The position numbers were made by a program, and so were the translations under genes. The notes beneath the pieces were generated by a model. It ran no database searches. It was not told where the DNA came from and worked only from the letters and a program-made list of their open reading frames with translations. From the NCBI GenBank assembly GCA_002450075.1, contig DJYJ01000044.1:1-27209 (forward strand): DNA of 27,209 nt, given 5' to 3'. This document shows positions 7,142 to 15,483 of the stretch, in pieces (position 1 is the stretch's first letter; every line of letters starts with the position of its first letter). The stretch is from Clostridiales bacterium UBA6981. GTDB lineage: Bacteria > Bacillota > Clostridia > Oscillospirales > Oscillospiraceae.

Positions 7142-8806
7142 ATGTTTACTGATAACAAGATATGGATGGCTCAATCCGAAGATAAAAATCTTTATCTCCT
7201 GCCGAAAATGGCGAACCGCCACGGCATCATCGCCGGCGCGACCGGTACCGGCAAGACCATCACGATGAAGGTCATGGCTGAGTCGTTCTCCGATATGGGC
7301 GTCCCGGTGTTCCTCTGTGACGTCAAGGGCGACCTGTCCGGTATGTGCGTTCCCGGCTCTGCGTCGGAAAGCCTGCAGGAGAGGATCAACGGCTTCGGCA
7401 TTGAAAACTTTGCTTTTAAATCTTATCCCACCCGTTTCTGGGATATTTTCGGTGAACAGGGTCACCCGGTCAGAGTCACGGTTTCCGAGATGGGTCCGAC
7501 GCTTCTTGGCCGTCTCTTCGGTCTGACCGAGATCCAGACCGGCGTTCTGAATATCGTTTTCCGTGTAGCTGACGACAACGGTCTGCTGCTGCTCGATCTG
7601 AAGGATCTGCGCGCGATGCTCCAGTATGTCGGCGATAATCGCGCTGAATTCACGACCGAGTACGGCAACGTCTCCGCCGCCAGCATCGGCGCGATCCAGC
7701 GTGCGCTGCTTGCCTTTGAGGACGAGGGCGGAGACACCTTCTTCGGCGAGCCCGGCCTTGACATCACCGACTGGATGCGTACCGACGCGGCCGGCCGCGG
7801 CTATATCAACATCCTTACCAGCAAGCGCCTGATCGCGAGCCCGCTCGTTTACTCGACCTTCCTGCTTTGGATGGTGACCGAGCTTTATGAGAAGCTGCCT
7901 GAAGTCGGCGATCCCGAGAAGCCGCGCATGATCTTCTTCTTTGACGAGGCGCACCTTCTCTTCAACGGCGCTCCCAAGGCGCTCGTACAGAAGATCGTTC
8001 AGGTCGTCAAGCTGATCCGTTCCAAGGGCGTCGGCATCTATTTTATTTCCCAGAGCCCGTCCGATATCCCCAACGAAGTTCTCGCGCAGCTGTCCAACCG
8101 CGTTCAGCATGCCCTGCGCGCCTATACGCCGGCTGAGCAGAAGGCCATCCGCGCCGCAGCCAAGGCCTTCCGTGTCAACAGTAAGTTCGACACCGAGACG
8201 GCTCTTTCCGAGCTTGCCGTCGGCGAAGCGCTTGTCAGCTTCCTGGATGAAGAGGGCATCCCCACGATCGTCGAGCGCGCCAGGATCCTCCCGCCGCAGA
8301 GCAAGATGGGTGAAGCGGACGACGGCATGATCGCATCGCTTGTCGCGGCCAGCGAGTATGAGGCCAAGTATCGCGAGAGCTATGATCGCGAGTCGGCTTA
8401 TGAGATCATTGCCAAGGCCACGGTCGAGCTTGAGGCTCAGCGCAAGAAGGAAGCGGAAGAGGAAGCGGCCAGAAAGGCGGCCGAGAAGGAAGCCGCAGCT
8501 GCGGAAAAAGCCGCCGCGAAAGAGGCTGCCGCCGCCGAAAAGGCCGCCGCGAAGGAAGCCGCCGCTGCCGAAAAGGCAGCTGCTAAAGAGGCGGAAAAGA
8601 AAAAGAAGGTCGCCCAGCAGGCGATCAACAATGCGGCCTCGTCCGTCGTCAGCTCGGTGAGCACCAACCTGGTCAACTCTGTGACGGGCGGCAAAACCAC
8701 GAGCGCTACCACGATCGCAAAGCGCGCGGCGAGAAACGCCCTGTCCTCTGTTATGCGCAGCGGAGCCAGCGCGATCATTCGCGGCTTGTTTGGCATTAAG
8801 AAATAA
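7142..8806 (+). CDS. HerA-like (DUF853) P-loop ATPase with alanine-rich helical tail
   Basis: A 554-residue cytoplasmic protein of the DUF853/YjgR family, related to the HerA-FtsK superfamily of hexameric DNA-pumping ATPases. Walker A is GATGTGKT (32-39) and Walker B is MIFFFDEAH (263-271). FISQSPSDIP (301-310) fits the sensor region. The cellular role of this family is not established. Residues ~430-490 are almost entirely Ala, Glu and Lys and include three exact copies of EAAAAEKAAAK. They should form a long helix, followed by a Ser/Thr/Ala-rich tail ending in an amphipathic-looking segment. GGAGG lies 6 bases before ATG 7142. It is a single-gene unit between its own promoter and a bidirectional terminator. 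Confidence 0.92.
   Translation: MFTDNKIWMAQSEDKNLYLLPKMANRHGIIAGATGTGKTITMKVMAESFSDMGVPVFLCDVKGDLSGMCVPGSASESLQERINGFGIENFAFKSYPTRFWDIFGEQGHPVRVTVSEMGPTLLGRLFGLTEIQTGVLNIVFRVADDNGLLLLDLKDLRAMLQYVGDNRAEFTTEYGNVSAASIGAIQRALLAFEDEGGDTFFGEPGLDITDWMRTDAAGRGYINILTSKRLIASPLVYSTFLLWMVTELYEKLPEVGDPEKPRMIFFFDEAHLLFNGAPKALVQKIVQVVKLIRSKGVGIYFISQSPSDIPNEVLAQLSNRVQHALRAYTPAEQKAIRAAAKAFRVNSKFDTETALSELAVGEALVSFLDEEGIPTIVERARILPPQSKMGEADDGMIASLVAASEYEAKYRESYDRESAYEIIAKATVELEAQRKKEAEEEAARKAAEKEAAAAEKAAAKEAAAAEKAAAKEAAAAEKAAAKEAEKKKKVAQQAINNAASSVVSSVSTNLVNSVTGGKTTSATTIAKRAARNALSSVMRSGASAIIRGLFGIKK
8489..8587 (+). repeat. Three 33-bp in-frame tandem repeats
   Basis: Units at 8489-8521, 8522-8554 and 8555-8587 each encode EAAAAEKAAAK. 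The amino-acid copies are identical but the DNA copies differ at several synonymous positions, so the repeat is kept at protein level and is not a very recent slippage event. Confidence 0.9.
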
Positions 8807-8837
8807 GCGCTTACAGCAAGCGCTCCGGCAAGGCAAT

Positions 8838-8877
8838 AAAATCACCCCTGTGCCCGTACGGCACAGGGGTGATTTTT
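8838..8877. terminator. Bidirectional terminator, DUF853 gene and proline-rich protein gene
   Basis: AAAATCACCCCTGTGCC (8838-8854) pairs perfectly with its complement at 8860-8876 around loop CGTAC, flanked by A and T runs. A separate perfect 7-bp hairpin, AGCGCTT/AAGCGCT with loop ACAGC (8806-8824), sits just before it and starts at the last base of the DUF853 stop codon. Confidence 0.92.
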
Positions 8878-8891
8878 GATATAGAGACGTT

Positions 8892-10079
8892 TTATATCTC
8901 GGGTTCCGGCGTGTAGGAAAAATCGGTCTCGCGGACCCAGATCTCACCCGTGGAGGCGAGATACTGGCAAATCCTGACATGGATCACGCCCTCCTCGGGA
9001 ATCCAGTCGGGGCGGCGGAGCACAAGTTTTTTGGTATAAGAGACTTGCGGGATCTCTTCTCCGCTGTCGGTGATGAGGGTGTATTCCTCCCCCACGACGA
9101 TCTCCTCATATTCCTCCGGTGCGGCATGCCGCCCGTTGTACGAGATGTCGACGCTGAAGGTCAGCGGATCCCTGACCGCGTCGGGGTCGTTAATGACATA
9201 GCGAATCTCGTCCGTCTCTTCCCAGGGGGTGACCACAAAGCTGTCGGCGGGAATATTCGCGTCCCAGTCCCAGCTCGGCTTCTGATAGCTTATCCCGATG
9301 CCAAGCTCAAAATCAGGCTCCACCGTAAGCGTGAGCATGTCCTCGCCGTCGCCGGCCTCGTTTTCGTACCAGGCCTTGACCGTCAGCTCAAGCTCCGGCC
9401 AGGCGTTGATATCCTGATACGCCTGCAGGTTCTCCATGAACAGATCGCCTGTGGAGAGCATCGGCAGCTCATAGAGGCCGCTTGCGATCTCCTCCTCGGA
9501 GAGGAAATGATCGTAGGCCTGCTTGTCCAGCACCTTGTCTCTTACCGTGACCTGAACGGAGTGCAGCGCGCCGATGTTGTCCATGTGTACGCGAGCGTGG
9601 TGCTCGTGCGAGAAAAAGAAAAAGTCGGCCGTGATCACGGGCACCTTGCTGAGCGGTGTGGGCTCCGGTGTCGGCGCAGCGTCTGTCTCCGGCGCCGCGC
9701 CCGGATTGCTTGACGGCTGCGTCGCGGCCGTCGAGGCAGGCGCGCTCGGCACAAGGGGAGCGCCGGGCGAATGAGAGCCCCGGCTCGCAGACGAAGCGGG
9801 CCAGGTCGCGATCACAAGCACGCAGGCTGCCAACGCAAAGAGCAGCCGCTTCCCCTTGCGACGAGCGCGGCGAGACGGGGGAGCATCCCCGCTGCCGCGA
9901 CCGGGCGGGTCAAATTCCCTGTCTGGATCGGGGTTGGCATAGTCCGGACGCGGCGGCGGGGAAAACTCGCTCTCCGTGTCGGGCGGATAAAACTCCGCCT
10001 CCTCACACGGCGCAGAGAACCCTTCTGATTCAGGAGGATACTCCTCCCAAATCGGATATTCATGATCCATCTTTGCCAT
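8892..10079 (-). CDS. Proline-rich single-pass membrane protein of unknown function
   Basis: I do not recognise this 395-residue protein. Residues 1-70 are acidic and proline-rich, with repeated aromatic-x-Pro-Pro motifs (EYPPES, FYPPDT, FSPPPR, FDPPGR). A basic patch SRRARRKGKR and a membrane segment (about residues 79-93) follow. Next comes a low-complexity Ala/Pro/Thr/Ser linker ending near TPEPTPL. The C-terminal ~250 residues look like folded beta-rich extracytoplasmic domain(s), with alternating hydrophobic residues and many Glu/Asp. The N-terminus should be cytoplasmic. It starts 6 bases after the MscS-type gene stop, so the two are probably cotranscribed. Neither M1 nor the alternative M4 has a clear ribosome site. 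Confidence 0.75.
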   Translation of the reverse strand: MAKMDHEYPIWEEYPPESEGFSAPCEEAEFYPPDTESEFSPPPRPDYANPDPDREFDPPGRGSGDAPPSRRARRKGKRLLFALAACVLVIATWPASSASRGSHSPGAPLVPSAPASTAATQPSSNPGAAPETDAAPTPEPTPLSKVPVITADFFFFSHEHHARVHMDNIGALHSVQVTVRDKVLDKQAYDHFLSEEEIASGLYELPMLSTGDLFMENLQAYQDINAWPELELTVKAWYENEAGDGEDMLTLTVEPDFELGIGISYQKPSWDWDANIPADSFVVTPWEETDEIRYVINDPDAVRDPLTFSVDISYNGRHAAPEEYEEIVVGEEYTLITDSGEEIPQVSYTKKLVLRRPDWIPEEGVIHVRICQYLASTGEIWVRETDFSYTPEPEI

Positions 10080-10085
10080 AGCGCA

Positions 10086-10937
10086 TCAGCCGTTATGGAC
10101 ATCGAGCTGCGGGAAGGGGCACTCCACGCCCAGTTTACGAAAGCCGAGAAGCAGGTCGTGGTTAAGGATACGCGGAACCGAAAAAATGTTGCCCTCTTCA
10201 ATCTCAACGATAAATTTCAGCGTGATGCCGGAGGCGCCGAGCTCCTGCACGCCGAGATAGCGCGGAGCGGAGAGCATGACGTCCTGGTGGCGGCTGTAGA
10301 TGTCCTGCATCAGCGCGGGGATCTGCTGCTCCAGCTTTTCCAGATCTGTGGGATAGGGAATGTCGATGGACGCGGCGGCAATCGAGGCGTTGTCCGAGCG
10401 GTTGAGGATATTTTTCATGTCGGAATTGTTGACGATCTTGATATTCCTGCCGGTGTCCATAATGGACGTGGTGCGGATGCCGATTTCCTTTACGGTGCCG
10501 CGAAAGCCGTTGACCTCGACGATATCGCCCACATTATACTGATTTTCAAACAGCATGAAAAAGCCGGTGACGACGTCGGCAATCAGACTTTCCGCGCCAA
10601 AGCCGATGACGAGCGCGACGATGCCGACGCTGGCGACAATGGTGTTGACGTCAACGCCGAAAAGGGACAGACCCCAGCAGAGGATCACGATGGCGGCGAC
10701 ATAGCGAGTGAGACTGGATAGAATGGTTAGAACAGTCCTGCCGCGATGAGATGCGACCTTGATCGCACCGAAAATCAGCACCAGCAGTCCGGCACAGAAC
10801 AGGACGAGCGCTGCCATCGAAACGACCTTGAAGATGGGATGCGGTAAGGCAAACCGGTCAAGCGCCCAGAAAGCCAGACAAACGGCAAGCGCGGCGGCCA
10901 GTTTTCCGATCACGGATGGAGATGATTTCTTGTCCAT
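10086..10937 (-). CDS. MscS-family small-conductance mechanosensitive channel
   Basis: A 283-residue membrane protein with three N-terminal hydrophobic segments and a cytoplasmic MscS domain. The pore-helix region reads VNTIVASVGIVALVIGFGAESLIADVV in this order of small and hydrophobic residues, followed by the beta-domain hallmark VGDIVEVNGFRGTVKEIGIRTT. Such channels open under membrane tension to release solutes during hypo-osmotic shock. The start is ATG 10937, because on the minus strand AAAGGAGT lies 7 bases upstream. A further upstream in-frame ATG at 10964 overlaps this region without a ribosome site. It is followed after 6 bases by the proline-rich protein gene. No clear own promoter is seen; transcription may come from the gene upstream at 11020-11346. 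Confidence 0.92.
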   Translation of the reverse strand: MDKKSSPSVIGKLAAALAVCLAFWALDRFALPHPIFKVVSMAALVLFCAGLLVLIFGAIKVASHRGRTVLTILSSLTRYVAAIVILCWGLSLFGVDVNTIVASVGIVALVIGFGAESLIADVVTGFFMLFENQYNVGDIVEVNGFRGTVKEIGIRTTSIMDTGRNIKIVNNSDMKNILNRSDNASIAAASIDIPYPTDLEKLEQQIPALMQDIYSRHQDVMLSAPRYLGVQELGASGITLKFIVEIEEGNIFSVPRILNHDLLLGFRKLGVECPFPQLDVHNG

Positions 10938-10982
10938 GTGGGGTACTCCTTTCTCAAAATACAACAGGAACGCTTATCGAAA

Positions 10983-10997
10983 GCCGACCTCGTCGGC
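10983..10997 (-). terminator. Weak hairpin between the small unknown gene and mscS
   Basis: GCCGAC/GTCGGC with a 3-base loop. On the minus strand only three T residues follow, so it may attenuate rather than end transcription. Confidence 0.35.
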
Positions 10998-11019
10998 GGG
11001 TACACGAAAAGAAAAACGA

Positions 11020-11346
11020 TCAGGCCGGCTCGTAAGAGCGGCTTTTTTCGTTGCCGTCGGCATCGTATTCGATATTTTCCATCACGGAGTGGTCGACGCG
11101 CGAGAGCTTTTTGATGACGAGACCCTGCCCCTGCAGGTTGTACACCCAGATCTTATAGCCCGGGAATTCCGGGTCGGGCTTGTTGAAAACCGAGGTGGTG
11201 TTGAGACGACAGAACTTGGCGCGTCCCTCGGCCGTGTCGAGCAGATCGCCGGGACCGTTGTAATACAGCTCGTCCTTCATGGCCTTCTGCTTGAATTCCT
11301 CCCAGTTTTCGTCCTCGACCTTCATAACATCTTTCGGATCGATCAT
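11020..11346 (-). CDS. Small protein of unknown function (108 residues)
   Basis: I do not recognise it. The start is ATG 11346 (MIDPKDVMK), preceded on the minus strand by GAGGAGG with good spacing. An in-frame ATG at 11412 falls in the promoter region and is not used. The protein is soluble, mixed-charge, without signal peptide or membrane segment. It contains KIWVYNLQGQGLVIKKLSR in its second half, suggesting a short beta-rich domain, and a polar tail. It has its own well-formed promoter and stands alone or leads the mscS operon. The good ribosome site, promoter and balanced composition make it a real gene. Confidence 0.75.
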   Translation of the reverse strand: MIDPKDVMKVEDENWEEFKQKAMKDELYYNGPGDLLDTAEGRAKFCRLNTTSVFNKPDPEFPGYKIWVYNLQGQGLVIKKLSRVDHSVMENIEYDADGNEKSRSYEPA

Positions 11347-11383
11347 GGAAAAAAACCTCCTCATTTCGGGAACTGTTTTCTTC

Positions 11384-11412
11384 AGAATATCATACTTTCC
11401 ATACCGTAGCAA
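11384..11412 (-). promoter_or_regulatory. Predicted sigma-A promoter of the 108-residue protein gene
   Basis: On the minus strand TTGCTA (11412-11407), 17 bases, TATTCT (11389-11384), about 38 bases upstream of the start codon. Confidence 0.5.
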
Positions 11413-11458
11413 GAGGAAAGAAACAACTCGCTAAAGCGCAACAGCACGGAAAAATCCA

Positions 11459-11487
11459 TTGACAAATGTGAGAATTGGCCTTAACAT
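11459..11487 (+). promoter_or_regulatory. Predicted strong sigma-A promoter of glnN
   Basis: Perfect -35 TTGACA (11459-11464), 17 bases, TAACAT (11482-11487). The leader to ATG 11524 is only about 30 bases and carries GGAGGG (11512-11517). There is no room for a riboswitch. Confidence 0.8.
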
Positions 11488-11523
11488 ACTTTTATTCTGA
11501 CAATTCGGAACGGAGGGCCGCCT

Positions 11524-13617
11524 ATGAACACGCTCACAGAGTATTTCGGGTCAATGGTATTCAACGATTCCGTCATGCGCTCCCGCCTGCCGCGGGACGT
11601 CTTTAAGCAGGTCCAGCGTTCCATCAACGAAGGAAAGCGACTTGACAGCGAGGCGGCAAACATCGTGGCGAACGCGATGAAGGACTGGGCGATCGAGAAG
11701 GGCGCGACCCATTTTACCCACTGGTTCCAGCCGATGACCGGCATCACGGCCGAAAAGCACGACAGCTTTATCTCGCCGATCGACGGCGGTAAGGTGATCA
11801 TGGAGTTTTCCGGCAAGGAGCTGATCCAGGGCGAGCCGGACGCCTCCAGCTTTCCGTCAGGCGGGCTGCGCGCTACCTTTGAGGCGCGGGGCTACACCGC
11901 ATGGGATCCTACGTCGTATGCCTTTATCAAGGACGGCGTGCTCTGCATCCCGACGGCCTTCTGCTCCTATGGGGGAGAGGCGCTGGACAAGAAAACGCCG
12001 CTGCTTCGCTCTATGGAGGCGCTCAACCGTCAGGCGATGCGCGTGCTGCGCCTGTTCGGCAATGAGGACGTGACCAATGTCAAGACGACTGTCGGTCCTG
12101 AACAGGAATACTTCCTCATCGATCGGAGCATATACGAAAAGCGCCGCGACCTCTGCTATACCGGCCGGACGCTCTTCGGCGCGCTGCCGCCGAAGGGGCA
12201 GGAGCTTGACGACCACTATTTCGGCTCGATCAAGCCGCGCGTCGCCGCCTTTATGAAGGAGCTGGATGACGAGCTTTGGAAGCTTGGCATCATGGCAAAA
12301 ACCGAGCATAACGAGGTCGCCCCCGGACAGCACGAGCTGGCGCCGATCTTTACGACGACAAATATAGCCGCAGACCACAACCAGCTGACGATGGAGCTGA
12401 TGCAGAAGATCGCGCGCAAGCACGATATGGTCTGTCTGCTGCACGAAAAGCCTTTTGCCGGCGTCAACGGCAGCGGCAAGCATAACAACTGGTCGATCAT
12501 GACGAACACCGGCGTCAATCTGCTCGAGCCGGGCGACACGCCTTATGAGAACGCCCAGTTCCTGCTGTTCCTCTGTGCGGTGCTGCAGGCGGTGGACGAT
12601 TATCAGGATATGCTGCGGCTCTCCGTCACCTCCGCGTCGAACGATCACCGGCTGGGCGCCAGCGAGGCGCCGCCCGCAGTCGTTTCGATGTACGTCGGCG
12701 ACGAGCTCGAAGAGATCCTTTCGTGCATCGAAAAGGATGAGCCCTACGGCGGCAAGGAAAAGGAACTGATCAAGGTCGGCGTCCATGCGATGCCCAAGCT
12801 GCCCAAGGATACGACCGACCGCAACCGCACCTCGCCCTTTGCCTTTACGGGCAATAAGTTTGAGTTCCGCATGCCGGGCGCGTCGGCTTCGATTTCCGGT
12901 CCGAACGTGGTGATCAATACGGCCGTGGCGGAATCACTGCGCCAGTATGCAGACGAGCTGGAAAAGGCTGAGGATTTTGAGGGCGCGCTCCACCGTCTGA
13001 TCCACGACGTGATCGCCGCGCACAAGAAGATCCTCTTCAACGGCAACGGCTATGACGACGCCTGGATCCGGGAAGCAGAGAGCAGGGGACTCTGTAATCT
13101 GCCCGCGACGCCGGACTGCGTGCCCTGGTATCTGAGCGAGAAAAACACCAAGCTTTTCACGGCGCACCGCGTCTATACTCCGGCGGAGCTGAAAGCACGC
13201 TATGAGATCAAGCTGGACACCTATAACAAGATCGTCAAGATCGAGGCGCAGACCATGGTCAACATGGTGTGGAAGGATATCCTGCCCGCCGTCAGCGCGT
13301 ACAGCGCGTCGCTGGCTGAAGCGGCGCTGTCCAAGGAGGCGCTCGGTGCAGGCGTAAACACTGCCTTTGAACGCGCGACCGCCGCAAAGCTCAGCGAGCT
13401 GATGCGTGATACGGCGGAGCGCACAGAGGCCTTGAGGGCGGCAAATGAGAAGGCAAAGGCCGAGCCGGAAGCGCTTGTTCGTGCGCGCCTTTACCACGAC
13501 GAGGTCCTTGCGGCGATGGATCACCTGCGCGAGAGCGTGGACGCGATGGAGGTGTTGTGCGACCGCGAGGTCTGGCCGTATCCGACCTATGGAGATATCC
13601 TCTTCAGCGTCAAATAA
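11524..13617 (+). CDS. glnN: Glutamine synthetase type III
   Basis: A 697-residue enzyme making glutamine from glutamate, ammonia and ATP. Its length is typical of the GSIII class (~700 residues), not the ~450 of GlnA type I. GSIII hallmarks include the N-terminal domain with GGKVIMEFSGKELIQGEPD, SSFPSGGLRATFEARGYTAWD, and the catalytic-core blocks VGPEQEYFLID, FAGVNGSGKHNNWS, GASEAPPAVVSMYVG and NRTSPFAFTGNKFEFR. The C-terminal helical region (~550-690) is intact. ATG 11524 has GGAGGG 6 bases upstream. It is a single-gene unit with strong promoter and a terminator at 13632. No ammonium-sensing or PII gene is adjacent, so regulation cannot be read from context. Confidence 0.97.
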   Translation: MNTLTEYFGSMVFNDSVMRSRLPRDVFKQVQRSINEGKRLDSEAANIVANAMKDWAIEKGATHFTHWFQPMTGITAEKHDSFISPIDGGKVIMEFSGKELIQGEPDASSFPSGGLRATFEARGYTAWDPTSYAFIKDGVLCIPTAFCSYGGEALDKKTPLLRSMEALNRQAMRVLRLFGNEDVTNVKTTVGPEQEYFLIDRSIYEKRRDLCYTGRTLFGALPPKGQELDDHYFGSIKPRVAAFMKELDDELWKLGIMAKTEHNEVAPGQHELAPIFTTTNIAADHNQLTMELMQKIARKHDMVCLLHEKPFAGVNGSGKHNNWSIMTNTGVNLLEPGDTPYENAQFLLFLCAVLQAVDDYQDMLRLSVTSASNDHRLGASEAPPAVVSMYVGDELEEILSCIEKDEPYGGKEKELIKVGVHAMPKLPKDTTDRNRTSPFAFTGNKFEFRMPGASASISGPNVVINTAVAESLRQYADELEKAEDFEGALHRLIHDVIAAHKKILFNGNGYDDAWIREAESRGLCNLPATPDCVPWYLSEKNTKLFTAHRVYTPAELKARYEIKLDTYNKIVKIEAQTMVNMVWKDILPAVSAYSASLAEAALSKEALGAGVNTAFERATAAKLSELMRDTAERTEALRAANEKAKAEPEALVRARLYHDEVLAAMDHLRESVDAMEVLCDREVWPYPTYGDILFSVK

Positions 13618-13631
13618 ATGCTTAAAATGAG

Positions 13632-13667
13632 AAAAAGCTGCACACCGAGACGGTGCGCAGCTTTTTT
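13632..13667. terminator. Bidirectional terminator between glnN and degV
   Basis: AAAAAGCTGC (13632-13641) pairs with GCAGCTTTTT (13657-13666), extended by CACC/GGTG around loop GAGAC, with A and T tracts on the two sides. Confidence 0.93.
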
Positions 13668-13677
13668 ATAAGTCAGC

Positions 13678-14526
13678 TTATTCGTTGATGAACAAAACGC
13701 CGAGCGTTTTCGGCCCGCAGTGAGAGGCAACGGTGCAGCCGGCGGTCGTGTGGTGGATCTCCTGTACGGGGATGAGGGAGCGGACAAGCTCGTCCAGCTC
13801 GCGCAGCGTCTCATCCTCAATCTCACCGGAGTTGGTGATGAAGACATGGCCGGGACGGACGGATTTGCCGGCAAGGCGTTCTGTCACATACTGCTTGTAA
13901 ACGGACTTCATATTGCCGCGATATTTTTTGTAAACACCGAGCTTGCCACCGTTCATCTCAAGAGCGGGCTTGAGATGCAGCAGGTTCGCGCCGAGCGCGG
14001 CGACGCCGGAGCAGCGGCCGCCTTTCCACATGAACTCCAGCGTGTCGAGGACAAAGCTGGTGTCCACCTTGTCGGTGAGGGAGGTGATATGCTCCGCGAT
14101 CTCACGCGCGGACATACCGCGGTCACGGCACTCGGCCGCCTCGATCACAAGAAGACCGATGCCCGTTGAGAGCATCCGGCTGTCGACGGGGTAGACGCCG
14201 CCGAGCTCCTCGGCCGCGATGCAGGCTGTGGAAAAGGTGCTCGACAGCTCCGAACTGATGTCGAGATGGACGATCTCATATCCCTCGTCGAGATAGGGGC
14301 GGAAGAAATCCAAAAAACGCTGGACGGACGGCGCAGAGGTTTTCGGCAGAGTTCCGTCGGCGCGATAGCGGCGATACATATCGGCCGGCGTGAAGTTCAA
14401 TCCATCGTAGTAGCTCTCATCTCCCAAAAGAATAGAGAGAGGAAGCACCTTGACGGAATAACGCTCGACAAGCTCCGGCGAGAGATCGCAGGTGCTGTCG
14501 GCAGTAATGATAACGGATTTACTCAT
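13678..14526 (-). CDS. DegV family fatty-acid-binding protein
   Basis: A 282-residue protein of the DegV/EDD fold family. In Firmicutes these proteins bind fatty acids and present them to fatty-acid kinase (FakB-type role) for phospholipid synthesis. Hallmarks are ITADSTCDLSPEL (7-19), LPLSILLGDESYYDG (28-42), TSAPSVQRF (63-71), the conserved DISSELSSTFSTA stretch (89-101), the VDSRMLSTG block, LEFMWKGGRCSG and the C-terminal HCGPKTLGVLF. The start is ATG 14526, giving MSKSVIITAD. AAGAGGGA lies 6 bases upstream, and in-frame codons further upstream cross the promoter. Which fatty acid it prefers, or whether it pairs with a FakA homologue elsewhere, is not visible here. Confidence 0.93.
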   Translation of the reverse strand: MSKSVIITADSTCDLSPELVERYSVKVLPLSILLGDESYYDGLNFTPADMYRRYRADGTLPKTSAPSVQRFLDFFRPYLDEGYEIVHLDISSELSSTFSTACIAAEELGGVYPVDSRMLSTGIGLLVIEAAECRDRGMSAREIAEHITSLTDKVDTSFVLDTLEFMWKGGRCSGVAALGANLLHLKPALEMNGGKLGVYKKYRGNMKSVYKQYVTERLAGKSVRPGHVFITNSGEIEDETLRELDELVRSLIPVQEIHHTTAGCTVASHCGPKTLGVLFINE

Positions 14527-14566
14527 TTTGTGTCCCTCTTTACTGTGTTTTTTCACAATTTCTGTC

Positions 14567-14595
14567 ATTATATCATTATGAAAGAGAAAGAGCAA
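14567..14595 (-). promoter_or_regulatory. Predicted sigma-A promoter of degV
   Basis: Minus strand TTGCTC (14595-14590), 17 bases, consensus TATAAT (14572-14567), about 40 bases upstream of ATG 14526. Confidence 0.7.
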
Positions 14596-14644
14596 GGCCG
14601 AAGTCCGTATTCCCGCATATTTGGGAAAAATGGCGGTACGGCAC

Positions 14645-14673
14645 TTGAAAAGTCTCAAGAGATAGAACATAAT
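14645..14673 (+). promoter_or_regulatory. Predicted sigma-A promoter of tatD
   Basis: TTGAAA (14645-14650), 17 bases, CATAAT (14668-14673), followed by AAGGAG (14705-14710) and ATG 14718. Confidence 0.6.
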
Positions 14674-14717
14674 AGACAGCGTAAATGCGTACCGACAGAG
14701 TGACAAGGAGCCGAAAG

Positions 14718-15479
14718 ATGATTTTTGACACGCATGCCCACTATGACGACAAGGCCTTTGACGAAGACCGGGAGGAGCTTCTCTCATCAATGCCGTTAAA
14801 GGGAGTCGGATTGATCCTTGATCCCGGATGCGACGTAATAAGCAGTAAGACGGCGCTCGCACTTGCGGAGCGCTATCCGTTCGTCTTCGCGGCTGTGGGT
14901 ATTCACCCGGAGGAACTGGGCGATGATCCACATGGCACACTTGAAGAGATCCGCCAGCTCGCCGCACATGAAAAATGCCGCGCGATCGGGGAAATCGGGC
15001 TGGATTACTATTGGGATGTGAGCCGGAAAGAAGAACAGAAGGAGATCTTTGCTGCGCAGCTTGCGCTCGCCTGCGAGCTGGATCTGCCGGTGATCGTTCA
15101 CGACCGCGAGGCGCATGGCGACTGTCTGGAGATCGTCAGCCGCTTTCCGGCGGCGAGGGGCGTGTTCCACTGCTTCTCCGGCAGCGCGGAGACGGCGGAG
15201 GAGCTGCTGCAGCGCGGGTGGTATCTCGGCTTTGACGGGCCGGTGACCTATAAAAACGCGCGCAAGGCGCTCGAGGTGCTTGCGATCACGCCGCTCGAGC
15301 GGCTTCTGGTGGAGACGGACAGTCCCTATATGAGCCCGGTGCCGATGCGCGGAAAACGGAATGACTCGACCAATTTGGTTTATATCATTAATAAAATCGC
15401 AGAAGTCAAGGGACTCGCGCCCGAAGAGATCGAACGAATTACTTTTGAAAATGGAAAGAGACTGTTCCGCATATCATGA
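14718..15479 (+). CDS. tatD: TatD family metal-dependent hydrolase/DNase
   Basis: A 253-residue TIM-barrel metal hydrolase of the TatD family; members act as 3'-5' exonucleases or deoxyribonucleases. Metal and catalytic residues are visible: DTHAHYDD with H6 and H8, GEIGLDYYWD with E92, VHDREAH with H128, HCFSGS with H151, and ETDSPYMSP with D201. The start is ATG 14718 because AAGGAG lies 7 bases upstream and the product begins with the family-typical MIFDTHAH. An upstream in-frame ATG (14685) lies close to the promoter and lacks a ribosome site. It is a single-gene unit with a convergent terminator. The commonly adjacent metG, rsmA or rnmV genes are not next to it here. Confidence 0.95.
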   Translation: MIFDTHAHYDDKAFDEDREELLSSMPLKGVGLILDPGCDVISSKTALALAERYPFVFAAVGIHPEELGDDPHGTLEEIRQLAAHEKCRAIGEIGLDYYWDVSRKEEQKEIFAAQLALACELDLPVIVHDREAHGDCLEIVSRFPAARGVFHCFSGSAETAEELLQRGWYLGFDGPVTYKNARKALEVLAITPLERLLVETDSPYMSPVPMRGKRNDSTNLVYIINKIAEVKGLAPEEIERITFENGKRLFRIS

Positions 15480-15483
15480 AAAG

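Noticed and set aside
8489..8587. A CRISPR-like or satellite repeat
   Set aside because: The units are contiguous, in frame and inside a coding region, with no spacers; they encode a helical protein repeat.
7109..8980. A 623-residue open frame on the minus strand opposite the DUF853 ATPase gene
   Set aside because: It is a shadow of a strongly codon-biased gene: composition is Gly/Arg/Ala-skewed, there is no ribosome site, and it spans the terminator at 8838-8877. The plus strand has clear Walker motifs.
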